Positions 26,238 through 34,764 of a stretch of DNA of 49,200 bases are shown here, piece by piece (the stretch's first letter is position 1; each line of letters begins with the position of its first letter). The DNA comes from SG8-39 sp041558415 (GTDB lineage: Bacteria > Pseudomonadota > Gammaproteobacteria > Burkholderiales > SG8-39): positions 1 to 49,200 of the forward strand of contig JBFFEY010000017.1 of NCBI GenBank assembly GCA_041558415.1, read 5' to 3'. The position numbers and the translations under genes are program-made. The notes under the pieces were generated by a model, which saw only the letters and a program-made list of their open reading frames with translations, did not search any database and was not told where the DNA came from.

Positions 26238-27029
26238 ATGACCGAGCCGCTCCTCGTCCGCACACGCGACGGCGTCGCGACGCTCACGCTCAACCGGCCG
26301 GAGATCCGCAACGCCTTCGACGACGCGCAGATCGAGCGGCTGACGCGTGCGCTGCGCGGCGCGCAAACGGACGCCGGCGTGCGCGTCGTCGTCATCGCCG
26401 GCAACGGCCCTGCCTTCTGCGCCGGCGCCGATCTCAACTGGATGAAGCGCATGGCGGGCTACAGCTACGAGCAGAACCTGGCCGACGCACAAGCGCTCGC
26501 CGAGATGCTGAAGACGCTCGATCGCATGACGAAGCCGACCGTGGCGCGCGTGCACGGGCCGGCCTTCGCCGGCGGCACCGGCCTGGTGGCGGCCTGCGAC
26601 ATCGCGATCGGCACGCCGGCCGCGATGTTCTGCCTGTCGGAGGCGAAGCTCGGACTTTCGCCGGCGACCATCAGCCCCTACGTCGTGCGCGCGATGGGCG
26701 CACGCATGGCGCGGCGCTACTTCCTCACCGCCGAAGTGTTCGACGCGGAAGAGGCCCATCGCATCGGCCTGCTCTCGGCGCTGGTGCCTGCGCTCGAGCT
26801 CGACACCACGCTCGACGGCATCGTCAAGCACCTGCTCGCCGGCGGGCCCGAGGCGCTCGCCAAGATCAAGGACCTGGTCGGCGCGGTGAGCCGCGGCGCG
26901 ATCGACGATGCACTGATCGCCGACACCGCGCGGCGCATCGCCGAGATTCGCGTCACCGACGAGGGCCGCGAGGGCATCGCGTCGTTCCTCGACAAGCGCA
27001 AGCCCGCCTGGACCGCACGCAAGGACTGA
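26238..27029 (+). CDS. liuC: methylglutaconyl-CoA hydratase (enoyl-CoA hydratase family)
   Basis: A 263-residue crotonase-fold enzyme hydrating 3-methylglutaconyl-CoA to HMG-CoA. AFCAGADLNWMKRMAGYSYEQN forms the oxyanion hole and the LiuC-type WM segment. FAGGTGLVAACDIAIG and FCLSEAKLGLSPATISPYVVRAMG contain the second catalytic region, where the glutamate in LSEAKLG is kept; the first canonical glutamate is replaced, as is common in LiuC-type proteins. The ATG at 26238 is 2 nt after the OsmC stop, and liuD starts 2 nt after its stop. Confidence 0.92.
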   Translation: MTEPLLVRTRDGVATLTLNRPEIRNAFDDAQIERLTRALRGAQTDAGVRVVVIAGNGPAFCAGADLNWMKRMAGYSYEQNLADAQALAEMLKTLDRMTKPTVARVHGPAFAGGTGLVAACDIAIGTPAAMFCLSEAKLGLSPATISPYVVRAMGARMARRYFLTAEVFDAEEAHRIGLLSALVPALELDTTLDGIVKHLLAGGPEALAKIKDLVGAVSRGAIDDALIADTARRIAEIRVTDEGREGIASFLDKRKPAWTARKD

Positions 27030-27031
27030 AC

Positions 27032-29032
27032 GTGTTCCGCAAGATCCTCGTCGCCAACCGCGGCGAAATCGCCTGCCGCGTCATCGCCACCGCGCAGCGC
27101 ATGGGCATCCGCAGCGTGGCGGTGTACTCGGATGCGGACCGCGCGGCGCGTCACCTGCGGCTGGCCGACGAAGCGCGCCGCATCGGCCCGGCGGCGGCGC
27201 GCGAAAGCTACCTCTCGATCGACGCCATCCTCGAGGCGGCGCGCGCCGCGGGCGCCGAGGCAATCCATCCCGGCTACGGCTTCCTGTCGGAGAATGCCGC
27301 CTTCGCCGCCGCCTGCCAGGCGGCCGGCATCGTCTTCATCGGGCCGAGCGCGCAGGCGATCGCCGCCATGGGCGACAAGGCGGCGGCCAAGGCGCTGATG
27401 GAAAAGGCCGGCGTGCCGCTGGTGCCCGGCTACCACGGCGACAACCAGGACCCCGACTTTCTCGCCGGCGAGGCGGCGCGCATCGGCTTTCCGGTGCTCA
27501 TCAAGGCCTCCGCCGGCGGCGGCGGCAAGGGCATGCGCGTCGTGTCCGGCATCGGCGAGTTCGCGGCGGCGCTCGCCGGGGCGAGGCGCGAGGCGGCGGC
27601 CGCCTTCGGCGACGAACGCGTGCTCATCGAGCGCTATCTCGAGCGGCCGCGTCACATCGAGGTGCAGGTGTTCGGCGACCGGCACGGCAACATCGTGCAT
27701 CTGTTCGAGCGCGACTGCTCGGTGCAACGCCGCCATCAGAAGGTGCTGGAAGAAGCGCCGGCGCCGGGCATGACCGAGGCGCGGCGCCGGGAAATGGGCG
27801 AGGCGGCGATCGCCGCGGCGCGCAGCATCGGCTACACCGGCGCGGGCACGGTCGAGTTCATCGCCGAACAGGACGGGCGCTTCTACTTCATGGAGATGAA
27901 CACCCGCCTGCAGGTCGAGCATCCGGTCACCGAGATGATCACCGGGCTCGATCTGGTGGAATGGCAGCTGCGCGTCGCGGCCGGCGAGCCGCTGCCGCGC
28001 ACGCAGGACGCGCTCGCCATCCACGGACACGCCATCGAGGCGCGCATCTACGCGGAGGACCCGGCGCGCGGTTTCCTGCCGCAGACCGGGCGCATCGCCC
28101 ACCTGGCGTTTCCCACCCCTTCGAGCGAAGTACGCATCGACACCGGCGTCGAAGCGGGCGCCGAGATCTCGCCCTACTACGACCCGATGATCGCCAAGCT
28201 CGTTGTCTGGGGCGTCGACCGCGACGCGGCGCTCGCCCGTCTGCGCGCGGCGCTCGGCGAGACCGAAATCGCCGGCCCGCGCACCAACGTCGCCTTCCTG
28301 CACCGCATTGTGACGGGCGACGCGTTCTCGCAGGCCGAGCTCGACACGGGCCTGATCGAGCGCAACCGCGATGCGCTGTTCCCGGTCGACGCCGGCACGC
28401 CGCGCGCGCTGCTGGCCGGCGCGGCCTACGCCGAGCTCGCACTGGAAGAAGGCGCCGCCCGCGCGCAGGCGCTCGCCTCGGGCGACCCGCACTCGCCCTG
28501 GCATCTGGTCGACGGCTGGCGGCTGAACGAGGATTCGCATCACGACTTCGTCTTCCTCGAGGGCGAGGCTGCACACAGCGCACGGTTGCGCTTCCTGCCC
28601 GAGGAGATGCGCATCGAGATCGACGGCAAGGATCACGCCTTCGACGGCGATTCACTCGATGACGGCCGCCTGCTGGTGCGTCTGGACGGCAGCGCGTTCA
28701 AGCTGCGTGCGGTGCGCGAGGGCGGCGTCTGGCACCTGTTCAGCGGCGGCGAATACCGGCGCTTCGCGCTGCGCGGCGAACTGCAGGGCCTCGACGAGGA
28801 TGCGGAGAGCGGCTCGCTTGCGGCGCCCATGCCGGGCAAGGTGATCGCCGTGATGGCCAAGCCCGGCACGCGCGTGACCAAGGGCACGCCGCTGCTCGTG
28901 CTCGAGGCGATGAAGATGGAGCACACGATTGCGGCGCCTTCGGACGGTCTGGTCAAGGACGTGCGTTGCGCGGCCGGCGACCAAGTGCTCGAAGGCTTCG
29001 AGCTGATCGCCTTCGAAGCCGACGCCGCCTGA
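27032..29032 (+). CDS. liuD: 3-methylcrotonyl-CoA carboxylase, biotin-containing (alpha) subunit
   Basis: A 666-residue protein with three parts. The biotin carboxylase domain (about 1-445) has FRKILVANRGEIACRV, IHPGYGFLSENAAFA, KASAGGGGKGMR and FMEMNTRLQVEHPVTE. A linker domain follows. The C-terminal biotinyl domain carries EAMKMEH with the biotin-accepting K628. It carboxylates biotin with ATP and bicarbonate and works with liuB. The start is the GTG at 27032, 2 nt after liuC. No residue of the core motifs is missing. Acetyl- or propionyl-CoA carboxylase subunits look similar; the gene order settles the identity. Confidence 0.95.
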   Translation: MFRKILVANRGEIACRVIATAQRMGIRSVAVYSDADRAARHLRLADEARRIGPAAARESYLSIDAILEAARAAGAEAIHPGYGFLSENAAFAAACQAAGIVFIGPSAQAIAAMGDKAAAKALMEKAGVPLVPGYHGDNQDPDFLAGEAARIGFPVLIKASAGGGGKGMRVVSGIGEFAAALAGARREAAAAFGDERVLIERYLERPRHIEVQVFGDRHGNIVHLFERDCSVQRRHQKVLEEAPAPGMTEARRREMGEAAIAAARSIGYTGAGTVEFIAEQDGRFYFMEMNTRLQVEHPVTEMITGLDLVEWQLRVAAGEPLPRTQDALAIHGHAIEARIYAEDPARGFLPQTGRIAHLAFPTPSSEVRIDTGVEAGAEISPYYDPMIAKLVVWGVDRDAALARLRAALGETEIAGPRTNVAFLHRIVTGDAFSQAELDTGLIERNRDALFPVDAGTPRALLAGAAYAELALEEGAARAQALASGDPHSPWHLVDGWRLNEDSHHDFVFLEGEAAHSARLRFLPEEMRIEIDGKDHAFDGDSLDDGRLLVRLDGSAFKLRAVREGGVWHLFSGGEYRRFALRGELQGLDEDAESGSLAAPMPGKVIAVMAKPGTRVTKGTPLLVLEAMKMEHTIAAPSDGLVKDVRCAAGDQVLEGFELIAFEADAA

Positions 29033-29050
29033 GCGCCGGGGGAGGAACGC

Positions 29051-29974
29051 ATGGCACTGCCGAACAAGGTACGCATCGTCGAAGTCGGCGCGCGCGACGG
29101 CCTGCAGAACGAGCCGGGCGAGCTGCCGACGCGCATCAAGCTCGAACTGATCGAACGTCTCGCCGACGCCGGGCTGCCCGCCGTCGAAGCAACGGCATTC
29201 GTCTCGCCGAAGTGGATCCCGCAGATGGCCGATCACAGCGAGGTGCTCGAGGGCATTCGACGCAAGGCCGGCGTGTCGTACCCCGTGCTGACGCCGAACC
29301 TGAAGGGCTTCGAGGCGGCGCGCGCGGCCGGCGCCACCGAAGTCGCGATCTTCGGCGCCGCGTCGGAGGCGTTCTCGCAGAAGAACATCAACTGCTCGAT
29401 CGCCGAGTCGCTCGCGCGTTTTGCCAAGGTGGCCGAAGCGGCGCGCGCGGCCGAGGTGCGGCTGCGCGGCTATGTCTCCTGCGTCGTCGGCTGCCCGTAC
29501 GAAGGCGAGGTCGCGCCGGAAGCAGTTGCGCGGGTCGCGCAGGCACTCCACGACATGGGCTGCTACGAGGTGTCGCTGGGCGACACGATCGGCGTCGGCA
29601 CGCCGAAAAAGACGCAGGCCATGATCGAGGCCTGCGCCCGCCACCTGCCGATGGCCCAGCTTGCCGGCCACTATCACGACACCTACGGCCAGGCGCTCGC
29701 CAACATCTACGCCTCGCTCGAGCTCGGCATGGCGACCTTCGACGCCTCGGTCGCGGGCCTCGGCGGCTGCCCCTACGCTGCCGGCGCCTCGGGCAACGTC
29801 GCCACCGAGGACGTGGTCTACCTGCTGCACGGCCTGGGCATCGAAACCGGCGTCGATCTCGAGCGCCTGGCCGAAACCGGTCGCTGGATCTGCGGCGTGC
29901 TGGGACGCGAATCGAGCTCCAAGGTCGGGCGCGCGCTCGCCGCCAGGCTGAGCAAGGCGAAGAACGCGGCGTGA
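29051..29974 (+). CDS. liuE: hydroxymethylglutaryl-CoA lyase
   Basis: A 307-residue TIM-barrel lyase that splits HMG-CoA into acetyl-CoA and acetoacetate, the last step of leucine degradation. VRIVEVGARDGLQNEPG holds the catalytic arginine and metal-binding aspartate. LAGHYHDTYGQALANIYASLELG holds the metal-binding histidines. VAGLGGCPYAAGASGNVATEDVVYLLHGLG contains the active-site cysteine of the HMG-CoA lyase signature. GGGGGAGGAACGC before the ATG at 29051 is a strong ribosome site. Its stop overlaps the next GTG by four bases. This closes the chain liuA to liuE within one transcription unit. Confidence 0.96.
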   Translation: MALPNKVRIVEVGARDGLQNEPGELPTRIKLELIERLADAGLPAVEATAFVSPKWIPQMADHSEVLEGIRRKAGVSYPVLTPNLKGFEAARAAGATEVAIFGAASEAFSQKNINCSIAESLARFAKVAEAARAAEVRLRGYVSCVVGCPYEGEVAPEAVARVAQALHDMGCYEVSLGDTIGVGTPKKTQAMIEACARHLPMAQLAGHYHDTYGQALANIYASLELGMATFDASVAGLGGCPYAAGASGNVATEDVVYLLHGLGIETGVDLERLAETGRWICGVLGRESSSKVGRALAARLSKAKNAA

Positions 29975-30162
29975 GCACGGTCGCCTCGCCCTGCGTAAAC
30001 GTCTGCGTCATGGACGAGGCGAGCGGGCTTTGCCGCGGCTGCCGCCGCACGCTCGACGAAATCGCGCGCTGGTCGGTCATGTCCGACGGCGAGAAACGCG
30101 CAGTTCTCACCTGCGTCGCAGCGCGCAAAAGCGCGACCCCGGGGTCAGACCCCTGTGGATAA
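29971..30162 (+). CDS. DUF1289 family small cysteine protein (C-terminus set by inverted repeat)
   Basis: A 63-residue protein with the DUF1289 pattern SPCVNVCVMDEASGLCRGCRRTLDEIARWSVMSD, whose four cysteines probably bind a metal. Its function is unknown. The GTG at 29971 overlaps the liuE stop (GTGA), so it is coupled to it. From about residue 57 the reading frame runs into the inverted repeat at 30141. The last residues (GSDPCG) and the stop codon at 30160-30162 are repeat sequence, so the original C-terminal end has probably been replaced. Confidence 0.8.
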   Translation: MSTVASPCVNVCVMDEASGLCRGCRRTLDEIARWSVMSDGEKRAVLTCVAARKSATPGSDPCG

Positions 30163-30199
30163 ATCGAAAAGGGAAAGTTATCCACAGGGGTCTGACCCC
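30141..30199. repeat. long inverted repeat, copy B (GGGGTCAGACCCC palindrome plus TGTGGATAA)
   Basis: Perfect 22-bp inverted arms (30141-30162 and 30178-30199) flank a 15-nt spacer. The arms share their sequence with copy A at 15904-15987 except at one base of copy A's left arm; the spacer is different and shorter. Each arm ends with TGTGGATAA or its complement TTATCCACA, an exact DnaA-box consensus. The element lies over the junction of the DUF1289 gene and the following metallo-hydrolase, contributing coding sequence to both. Confidence 0.95.
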
Positions 30200-31108
30200 A
30201 AACTACCGGACTCGATCCGGGTGCTCGAGCGCGGCTGGCTGTCGTCGAACAACGTCGTGCTGCACGACGACGCCGAGACCGGGACGGTGATCGATACGGG
30301 TTACGTCACGCACGGCGCGCAGACCGTGGCGCTGGTGCGGCACGCGCTCGAGGGCCGGCGTCTCGGGCGGCTGGTGAACACGCACTGCCACTCGGACCAC
30401 ATCGGCGGCAACGCCGCGCTGGCACGCGCCTACGGTTGCACGATCACGATTCCCGCCGGCGAGGCGCGCAACGTCGCCACGTGGGACGGCGAGGCGCTGC
30501 ACCTGGACGGTTTCGGCCAGCGCTGCGAGCGCTTCGCCTTCGACGCGACGATCGCCGCCGGCGATACGCTGCAGATGGGCGGCTTCGAATGGCAGGCGCT
30601 CGCCGCGCCGGGGCACGACATGGATTCGCTCGTCCTCTACGCGCCCGAGCCGCGGCTCCTGATCTCGGCCGACGCGCTCTGGGAAAACGGCTTCGGTGTG
30701 CTGTTTCCCGAGCTGTACGGGGAGCCGGGCCTCGCCGCCACGCGGGCGACGCTCGATCGCATCGCGACGCTCGACGTGGCGACGGTGATCCCGGGTCATG
30801 GCGCGGTGTTCGGCGGCGTCGAAGCAGCGCTCGAGCGCGCCTACGGCCGGCTCGAGGCCTTCACGCGCGATCCCGAGCGCGTCACGCGCAACGCGTTTCG
30901 CGCACTGCTCGTTTTCTACCTGCTCGATCGCCAGTCCGCGCGCATCGATGAACTCGCGGCGCTCCTTGAGAATGCGAGTTTTTTTGCGATGCTGAACGCA
31001 CGCACATACCGACTCGAGCCCGGCGCGCTGGCGCAGAAGCTGGTCGCCGAGCTGGCGGCCGGCGGCGCGCTGCGTGTCGAGTCCGGTGTCGTCAGCCCCA
31101 CGCGCTGA
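30155..31108 (+). CDS. MBL-fold metallo-hydrolase with repeat-derived N-terminus
   Basis: A metallo-beta-lactamase-fold hydrolase of up to 317 residues. The metal motif is NTHCHSDHIGGNAAL, with GHDMDSLVLYAPEPRLLISADALWENGFG and VIPGHGAVFGG following, as in glyoxalase-II-like proteins. The conserved part begins around SIRVLERGWLSSNNVVL. The only in-frame start upstream of it that I can find is the GTG at 30155, inside the left arm of the inverted repeat. The first 16 or so residues would thus be repeat-encoded, and translation would overlap the DUF1289 stop by 8 nt. A later non-standard start cannot be excluded. The substrate is unknown. Confidence 0.78.
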   Translation: MDKSKRESYPQGSDPKLPDSIRVLERGWLSSNNVVLHDDAETGTVIDTGYVTHGAQTVALVRHALEGRRLGRLVNTHCHSDHIGGNAALARAYGCTITIPAGEARNVATWDGEALHLDGFGQRCERFAFDATIAAGDTLQMGGFEWQALAAPGHDMDSLVLYAPEPRLLISADALWENGFGVLFPELYGEPGLAATRATLDRIATLDVATVIPGHGAVFGGVEAALERAYGRLEAFTRDPERVTRNAFRALLVFYLLDRQSARIDELAALLENASFFAMLNARTYRLEPGALAQKLVAELAAGGALRVESGVVSPTR

Positions 31109-31116
31109 GGCGAACC

Positions 31117-31740
31117 ATGCGCACCATCCGCTGGTACTTCGATTTCGTTTCCCCCTTCGCTTACCTCGCACTGCAGCGCCTGCCCGAAGTCGCGGCGGAT
31201 ATCGAGTACCGGCCGGTGCTGTTCGCCGGGCTGCTCGCGCACTGGGGCCAGAAGGGGCCCGCAGAAATGCCGACGAAGCGCCTTTGGACCTACCGCTACT
31301 GCCAGTGGCTGGCCGAGCAGCTCGACATCTCTTTTCGCTTTCCGGCGCAGCACCCGTTCAACCCGCTGCACCACCTGCGGCTCGCGATCGCCGCCGGCGC
31401 GACGCCGCCGGTCGTGCGCCGAATCTTCGAGTCGATCTGGACGACCGGCGCGGACGCAGCCGACCCCGCAGCGTTCGATTCACTATGCCGCGAGCTGAAC
31501 GTCGCGCCCGACGCGCTCTCCGCGCCCGCGGTGAAGGACGCGCTGCGCGCCAACACACAGGACGCCGTGCAGCGCGGCGTCTTCGGCGTACCGACTTTCG
31601 AGGCCGACAGCGAGCTCTTCTGGGGCGTCGACGGCATCGACTTCCTCAAGGCCTACCTCGAGGATCCGTCGATCCTGCACAGCGCCGAGATGAAGCGTCT
31701 CGAAACGCTTCCCGTCGGCGCCGCGCGGCGGTCGGACTAG
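31117..31740 (+). CDS. DsbA-like 2-hydroxychromene-2-carboxylate isomerase family protein
   Basis: A 207-residue kappa-GST-type thioredoxin-fold protein, a distant relative of the one at 23116. WYFDFVSPFAYLALQRLPEV holds the active serine. FNPLHHLRLAIAAG and GVFGVPTFEADSELFWGVDGIDFLKAYL, with the cis-proline region, are conserved. It probably works with glutathione or a similar thiol in the cytoplasm. It starts 8 nt after the metallo-hydrolase and is the last plus-strand gene of the liu region. Its stop overlaps the stop of the convergent gene by four bases (CTAG). Confidence 0.85.
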   Translation: MRTIRWYFDFVSPFAYLALQRLPEVAADIEYRPVLFAGLLAHWGQKGPAEMPTKRLWTYRYCQWLAEQLDISFRFPAQHPFNPLHHLRLAIAAGATPPVVRRIFESIWTTGADAADPAAFDSLCRELNVAPDALSAPAVKDALRANTQDAVQRGVFGVPTFEADSELFWGVDGIDFLKAYLEDPSILHSAEMKRLETLPVGAARRSD

Positions 31741-32564
31741 AACTTGATCGTGTCGCCCGGGCTCATGGCATGGACCTTGATCGAGGTCTTGCCCATGGCC
31801 TTCTTGAACTCCTCGGGCGTGCCCTTGAGCGGCGGGAACGTGCCGTAGTGCATCGGCACCACGTGCTTGGGCTTGAGCATGGTGCGCGTCGCATAGGCCG
31901 CGTGCGCCGGATCCATCGTGAAATGCCCGCCAATCGGCAGCAGCGCGAGATCGGGCTTGTAGTACTCGCCGATGAACTTCATGTCGGAAAACACACCGGT
32001 GTCGCCCGCGTGATAGATGGTGAAGCCGTTCTCCAGCTTGATGATGTAGCCCACCGGTTCGCCGCCCGGGTGCACCGTTTGCTTCTTCGTCTCGGGGTCG
32101 GTGTGCACCACCGAGGAACTGTGTTCGGCATGCACCATCGTCACCGTAATTCCTTCGGCCGGCTTGACCGGTCCGCTCTTGTTGAAGCGGAGCAGCTGTT
32201 TGGCGGGGACGATGCCGAGCGTCCCGTAGGTGGTGCCCATATCCGCGTTCATCAGAACCTTGGCGCCGGTGAGCTCCGCCAGCGCAGGCAGGTCTGCGGT
32301 GTGGTCGAAATGACCGTGCGTGACGAGGATCATGTCGACGTTGCCGAGCGCCTTGAGGTCCTTGTACGCGGCGGGCGTTTTGGGGTTCTTGACCATGAAC
32401 GGATCGATGACGATCACCTTGCCTTTCGGCGTCGTGATCTTGAACGCCGCCTGGCCCAGCCAGAGAACTTCGGTCTTACCGCCTTGCGCCTGAACCGAGG
32501 TCGCGAGAGCGACGAGTGCAAACGAACACAGCAGCACGCGCAGCGCGCGGGTAAGCGTAGTCAT
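31737..32564 (-). CDS. exported metal-dependent hydrolase (UPF0173/MBL fold)
   Basis: A 275-residue protein with a signal peptide (LTRALRVLLCSFALVALATSVQAQ, cleavage near residue 26), unlike the cytoplasmic members of its family. The core is the UPF0173/UlaG-like MBL fold: EVLWLGQAAFKITTPKGKVIVIDPF, THGHFDHTADLPAL, YHAGDTGVFSDMKFIGEYYKPDLALLPIGGHFTMDP and PMHYGTFPPLKG. The substrate is unknown. AGGAGGA lies 7 nt before the ATG at 32564, a strong start. It lies 65 nt behind the PaaK-like ligase gene on the same strand and may be read through from the liv operon. Confidence 0.88.
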   Translation of the reverse strand: MTTLTRALRVLLCSFALVALATSVQAQGGKTEVLWLGQAAFKITTPKGKVIVIDPFMVKNPKTPAAYKDLKALGNVDMILVTHGHFDHTADLPALAELTGAKVLMNADMGTTYGTLGIVPAKQLLRFNKSGPVKPAEGITVTMVHAEHSSSVVHTDPETKKQTVHPGGEPVGYIIKLENGFTIYHAGDTGVFSDMKFIGEYYKPDLALLPIGGHFTMDPAHAAYATRTMLKPKHVVPMHYGTFPPLKGTPEEFKKAMGKTSIKVHAMSPGDTIKF

Positions 32565-32629
32565 GCAGGGGTCCTCCTCCAAAGGGGCGCAAAGACTAGC
32601 ACGAGCCCGACGACTTTGGTCAACCGCCG

Positions 32630-33880
32630 TCAGCCGTACTTGCGCAAATCCTCGATGACCTTGCCGTCGTTCGGCAGGCTGCCGGGCGCGACCAGCTCCA
32701 CCTCGCCGCGCAGCTTGGTGACGTCGCGAATTGACGTCACGATCGCCTCCGCCAGCCCGGCCGGCCGCTCGGACGCCTCGCAGCGCAGCGTCATGCGGTC
32801 GCTGCCGGTCTCGCCCTCGACCACCAGCCGGGCCTTGGCCACTTCCGGATGGCGACGCAGCACTTCGTTCACCTGCTTGGGCGTGACGAACATCGCGCGC
32901 ACCTTGGTGGTCTGATCGGCGCGACCCATCCAACCCTTGATGCGGGTGTTGGTTCGGCCGCAGGGGCTCGCGCCGGCCAGGACCGCGGACAGGTCACCGG
33001 TGCCGAAGCGCACCAGCGGGTAGTCCTTGTTGAAGGTGGTGACGACGACCTCGCCGACTTCGCCCGCAGGTACCGGGTCGCCGGTGCCGGGCCGCACGAT
33101 CTCGACGATCAGCTGCTCGTCGAGGATCATGCCCTCATTGACGCTGCCGTCGGCGTTGAGCGATTCGTAGGCCAGCAGGCCGAGGTCCGCCGTGGCATAG
33201 CTCTGCGACACGTGGATGCCGCGCGCGCGCAGCGCCTCGCGCAGCGCCGGGGGCAGGTACTCGGCGGCGACATGCGCCTTCTTCAGGCAGGAGAGGTCGG
33301 CGTTTAGCTCGTCCGCCTTCTCGACGATCAGCTTGAAAAACGACGGCGTACCGACGAAGCCGGCCGCGCCGAGGTCGCGGATCGTCGATACCTGCATCTC
33401 GGTCTGGCCCGTGCCCGTCGGCACCACGGTGCAGCCGACCGCGAGCGCTCCGGATTCGAGCATCGAGCCGGCGGGCGTGAAGTGGTAGGCGAAGGTGTTG
33501 ACGATCAGGTCCCCGGCGCGAAAGCCGCCCGCGTACAGCGCACGTGCCGTGCGCCACCAGTCCTTGCCCCTGCCCTCGGGGTCGTACACCGGCCCAGGCG
33601 AGACGTAGAGCTTGTCGAGCTTGGCGACCGGCGTCGCATTCAGTCCGCCGAGCGGCGGCGTCGCCTTCTGCAGCTCCGCGAGATCGGACTTGCGCGTCAC
33701 CGGCAGCCTGGCGAGCGCTGCGCGCGAGTCGATGGATTTCGGGTCGATGCCCTTCAGGATGCGCTTGAAGCCGGGCGCCCGGCGCTTGGCGAGCGCGATC
33801 TGCTTCGGCAGCGCGGCCATGAGCTGCGCCTCGCGCTCGTCCGCCGGGCGGATTTCGAGCGCGTCGTAGTGCTCGGTCAT
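32630..33880 (-). CDS. phenylacetate-CoA ligase (PaaK)-like adenylate-forming protein, atypical
   Basis: A 416-residue member of the PaaK branch of adenylate-forming enzymes. Recognisable parts are FKRILKGIDPKSIDSRAALARLPVTRKSDL, AYHFTPAGSMLESGALAVGCTVVP, SQSYATADLGLLAYES, VRFGTGDLSAV (the conserved ATP-contacting aspartate) and TRIKGWMGRADQTTKVRAMFVTPKQVNEVL. The glycine/serine-rich phosphate loop expected near residue 90-105 is replaced by SPGPVYDPEGRGKDW. It could activate an aryl or acyl acid with CoA or be a non-classical member. The start at 33880 is 4 nt after livF, so it ends the liv operon. Confidence 0.82.
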   Translation of the reverse strand: MTEHYDALEIRPADEREAQLMAALPKQIALAKRRAPGFKRILKGIDPKSIDSRAALARLPVTRKSDLAELQKATPPLGGLNATPVAKLDKLYVSPGPVYDPEGRGKDWWRTARALYAGGFRAGDLIVNTFAYHFTPAGSMLESGALAVGCTVVPTGTGQTEMQVSTIRDLGAAGFVGTPSFFKLIVEKADELNADLSCLKKAHVAAEYLPPALREALRARGIHVSQSYATADLGLLAYESLNADGSVNEGMILDEQLIVEIVRPGTGDPVPAGEVGEVVVTTFNKDYPLVRFGTGDLSAVLAGASPCGRTNTRIKGWMGRADQTTKVRAMFVTPKQVNEVLRRHPEVAKARLVVEGETGSDRMTLRCEASERPAGLAEAIVTSIRDVTKLRGEVELVAPGSLPNDGKVIEDLRKYG

Positions 33881-33884
33881 GCGT

Positions 33885-34706
33885 TCAAAGCCAGCGCTTG
33901 CGGCGCCGGTAGGATTTGACGTCGCGGAAGCTCTTGCGCTCGCCTGACGAAAAGCCGAGATAGAACTCCTTGACGTCTTCGTTTTCCGCCAGCGACTTGC
34001 CTTCACCGTCCATCACCACGCGCCCGTTCTCCAGGATGTAGCCGTAGTCGGCGTATTTGAGCGCCATGTTGGTGTTCTGCTCGGCGAGCAGGAAACTGAC
34101 GCCTTCCTTCTGGTTCAGGTTCTTGACGATCTCGAAGATTTCTTCCACCAGCTGCGGCGCGAGCCCCATCGACGGCTCGTCAAGCAGGATCATCTTGGGT
34201 CGCGCCATCAGCGCGCGACCGATCGCGGTCATCTGCTGCTCGCCGCCCGAGGTATAGCCCGATTGCGCCTTGCGCCGGGGCTTGAGGCGCGGGAAATAGC
34301 TGAACACCTTTTCGAGGTCCGCGTCCAGGTCAGCGCCCCTGCGCGTGTAGGCGCCGGTCAGCAGGTTCTCCTCGACCGTCAGGTGCTGGAAGCAGTGGCG
34401 GCCCTCCATCACCTGGCAGATGCCGCGACGCACCAGCTCCGAGGGATTGAGCTGGTCGATGCGCTCGCCCTGAAACAGGATCTGCCCCTTGGTGACCTCG
34501 CCGCGCTCGGCGCGCAGGAGGTTGGAAATCGCCTTCAGGGTCGTGGTCTTGCCGGCACCGTTGGCGCCGAGCAAGGCAACGATCCGGCCCTCGGGGACCT
34601 CGAGGCTGACCCCGCGCAGCACCAGAATGACGTGGTCATAGATGACCTCGACATTGTTGATCGACAGGTAGGCCTGGGGCTGGGACTGCGGTACAGCGGA
34701 CATCAT
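33885..34706 (-). CDS. livF: branched-chain-type ABC transporter ATP-binding protein LivF
   Basis: A 273-residue ABC ATPase of the LivF type. Walker A is LLGANGAGKTTTLKAI, the Q-loop region is RRGICQVMEGRHCFQHLTVEENLL, the signature motif is TSGGEQQM in place of the usual LSGGEQQ, and Walker B is MILLDEPSMGLAP. The 30-residue basic C-terminal tail (RKSFRDVKSYRRRKRWL) is longer than in amino-acid LivF and is seen in transporters linked to CoA ligases. It energises import together with LivG. It lies between livK (58 nt) and the PaaK-like gene. Confidence 0.93.
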   Translation of the reverse strand: MMSAVPQSQPQAYLSINNVEVIYDHVILVLRGVSLEVPEGRIVALLGANGAGKTTTLKAISNLLRAERGEVTKGQILFQGERIDQLNPSELVRRGICQVMEGRHCFQHLTVEENLLTGAYTRRGADLDADLEKVFSYFPRLKPRRKAQSGYTSGGEQQMTAIGRALMARPKMILLDEPSMGLAPQLVEEIFEIVKNLNQKEGVSFLLAEQNTNMALKYADYGYILENGRVVMDGEGKSLAENEDVKEFYLGFSSGERKSFRDVKSYRRRKRWL

Positions 34707-34764
34707 CTGACCCTGGACGTGAAAAGGGGGAAGGTTGCCCTTCCCCCGGTTCGCCTCGTCGTGC

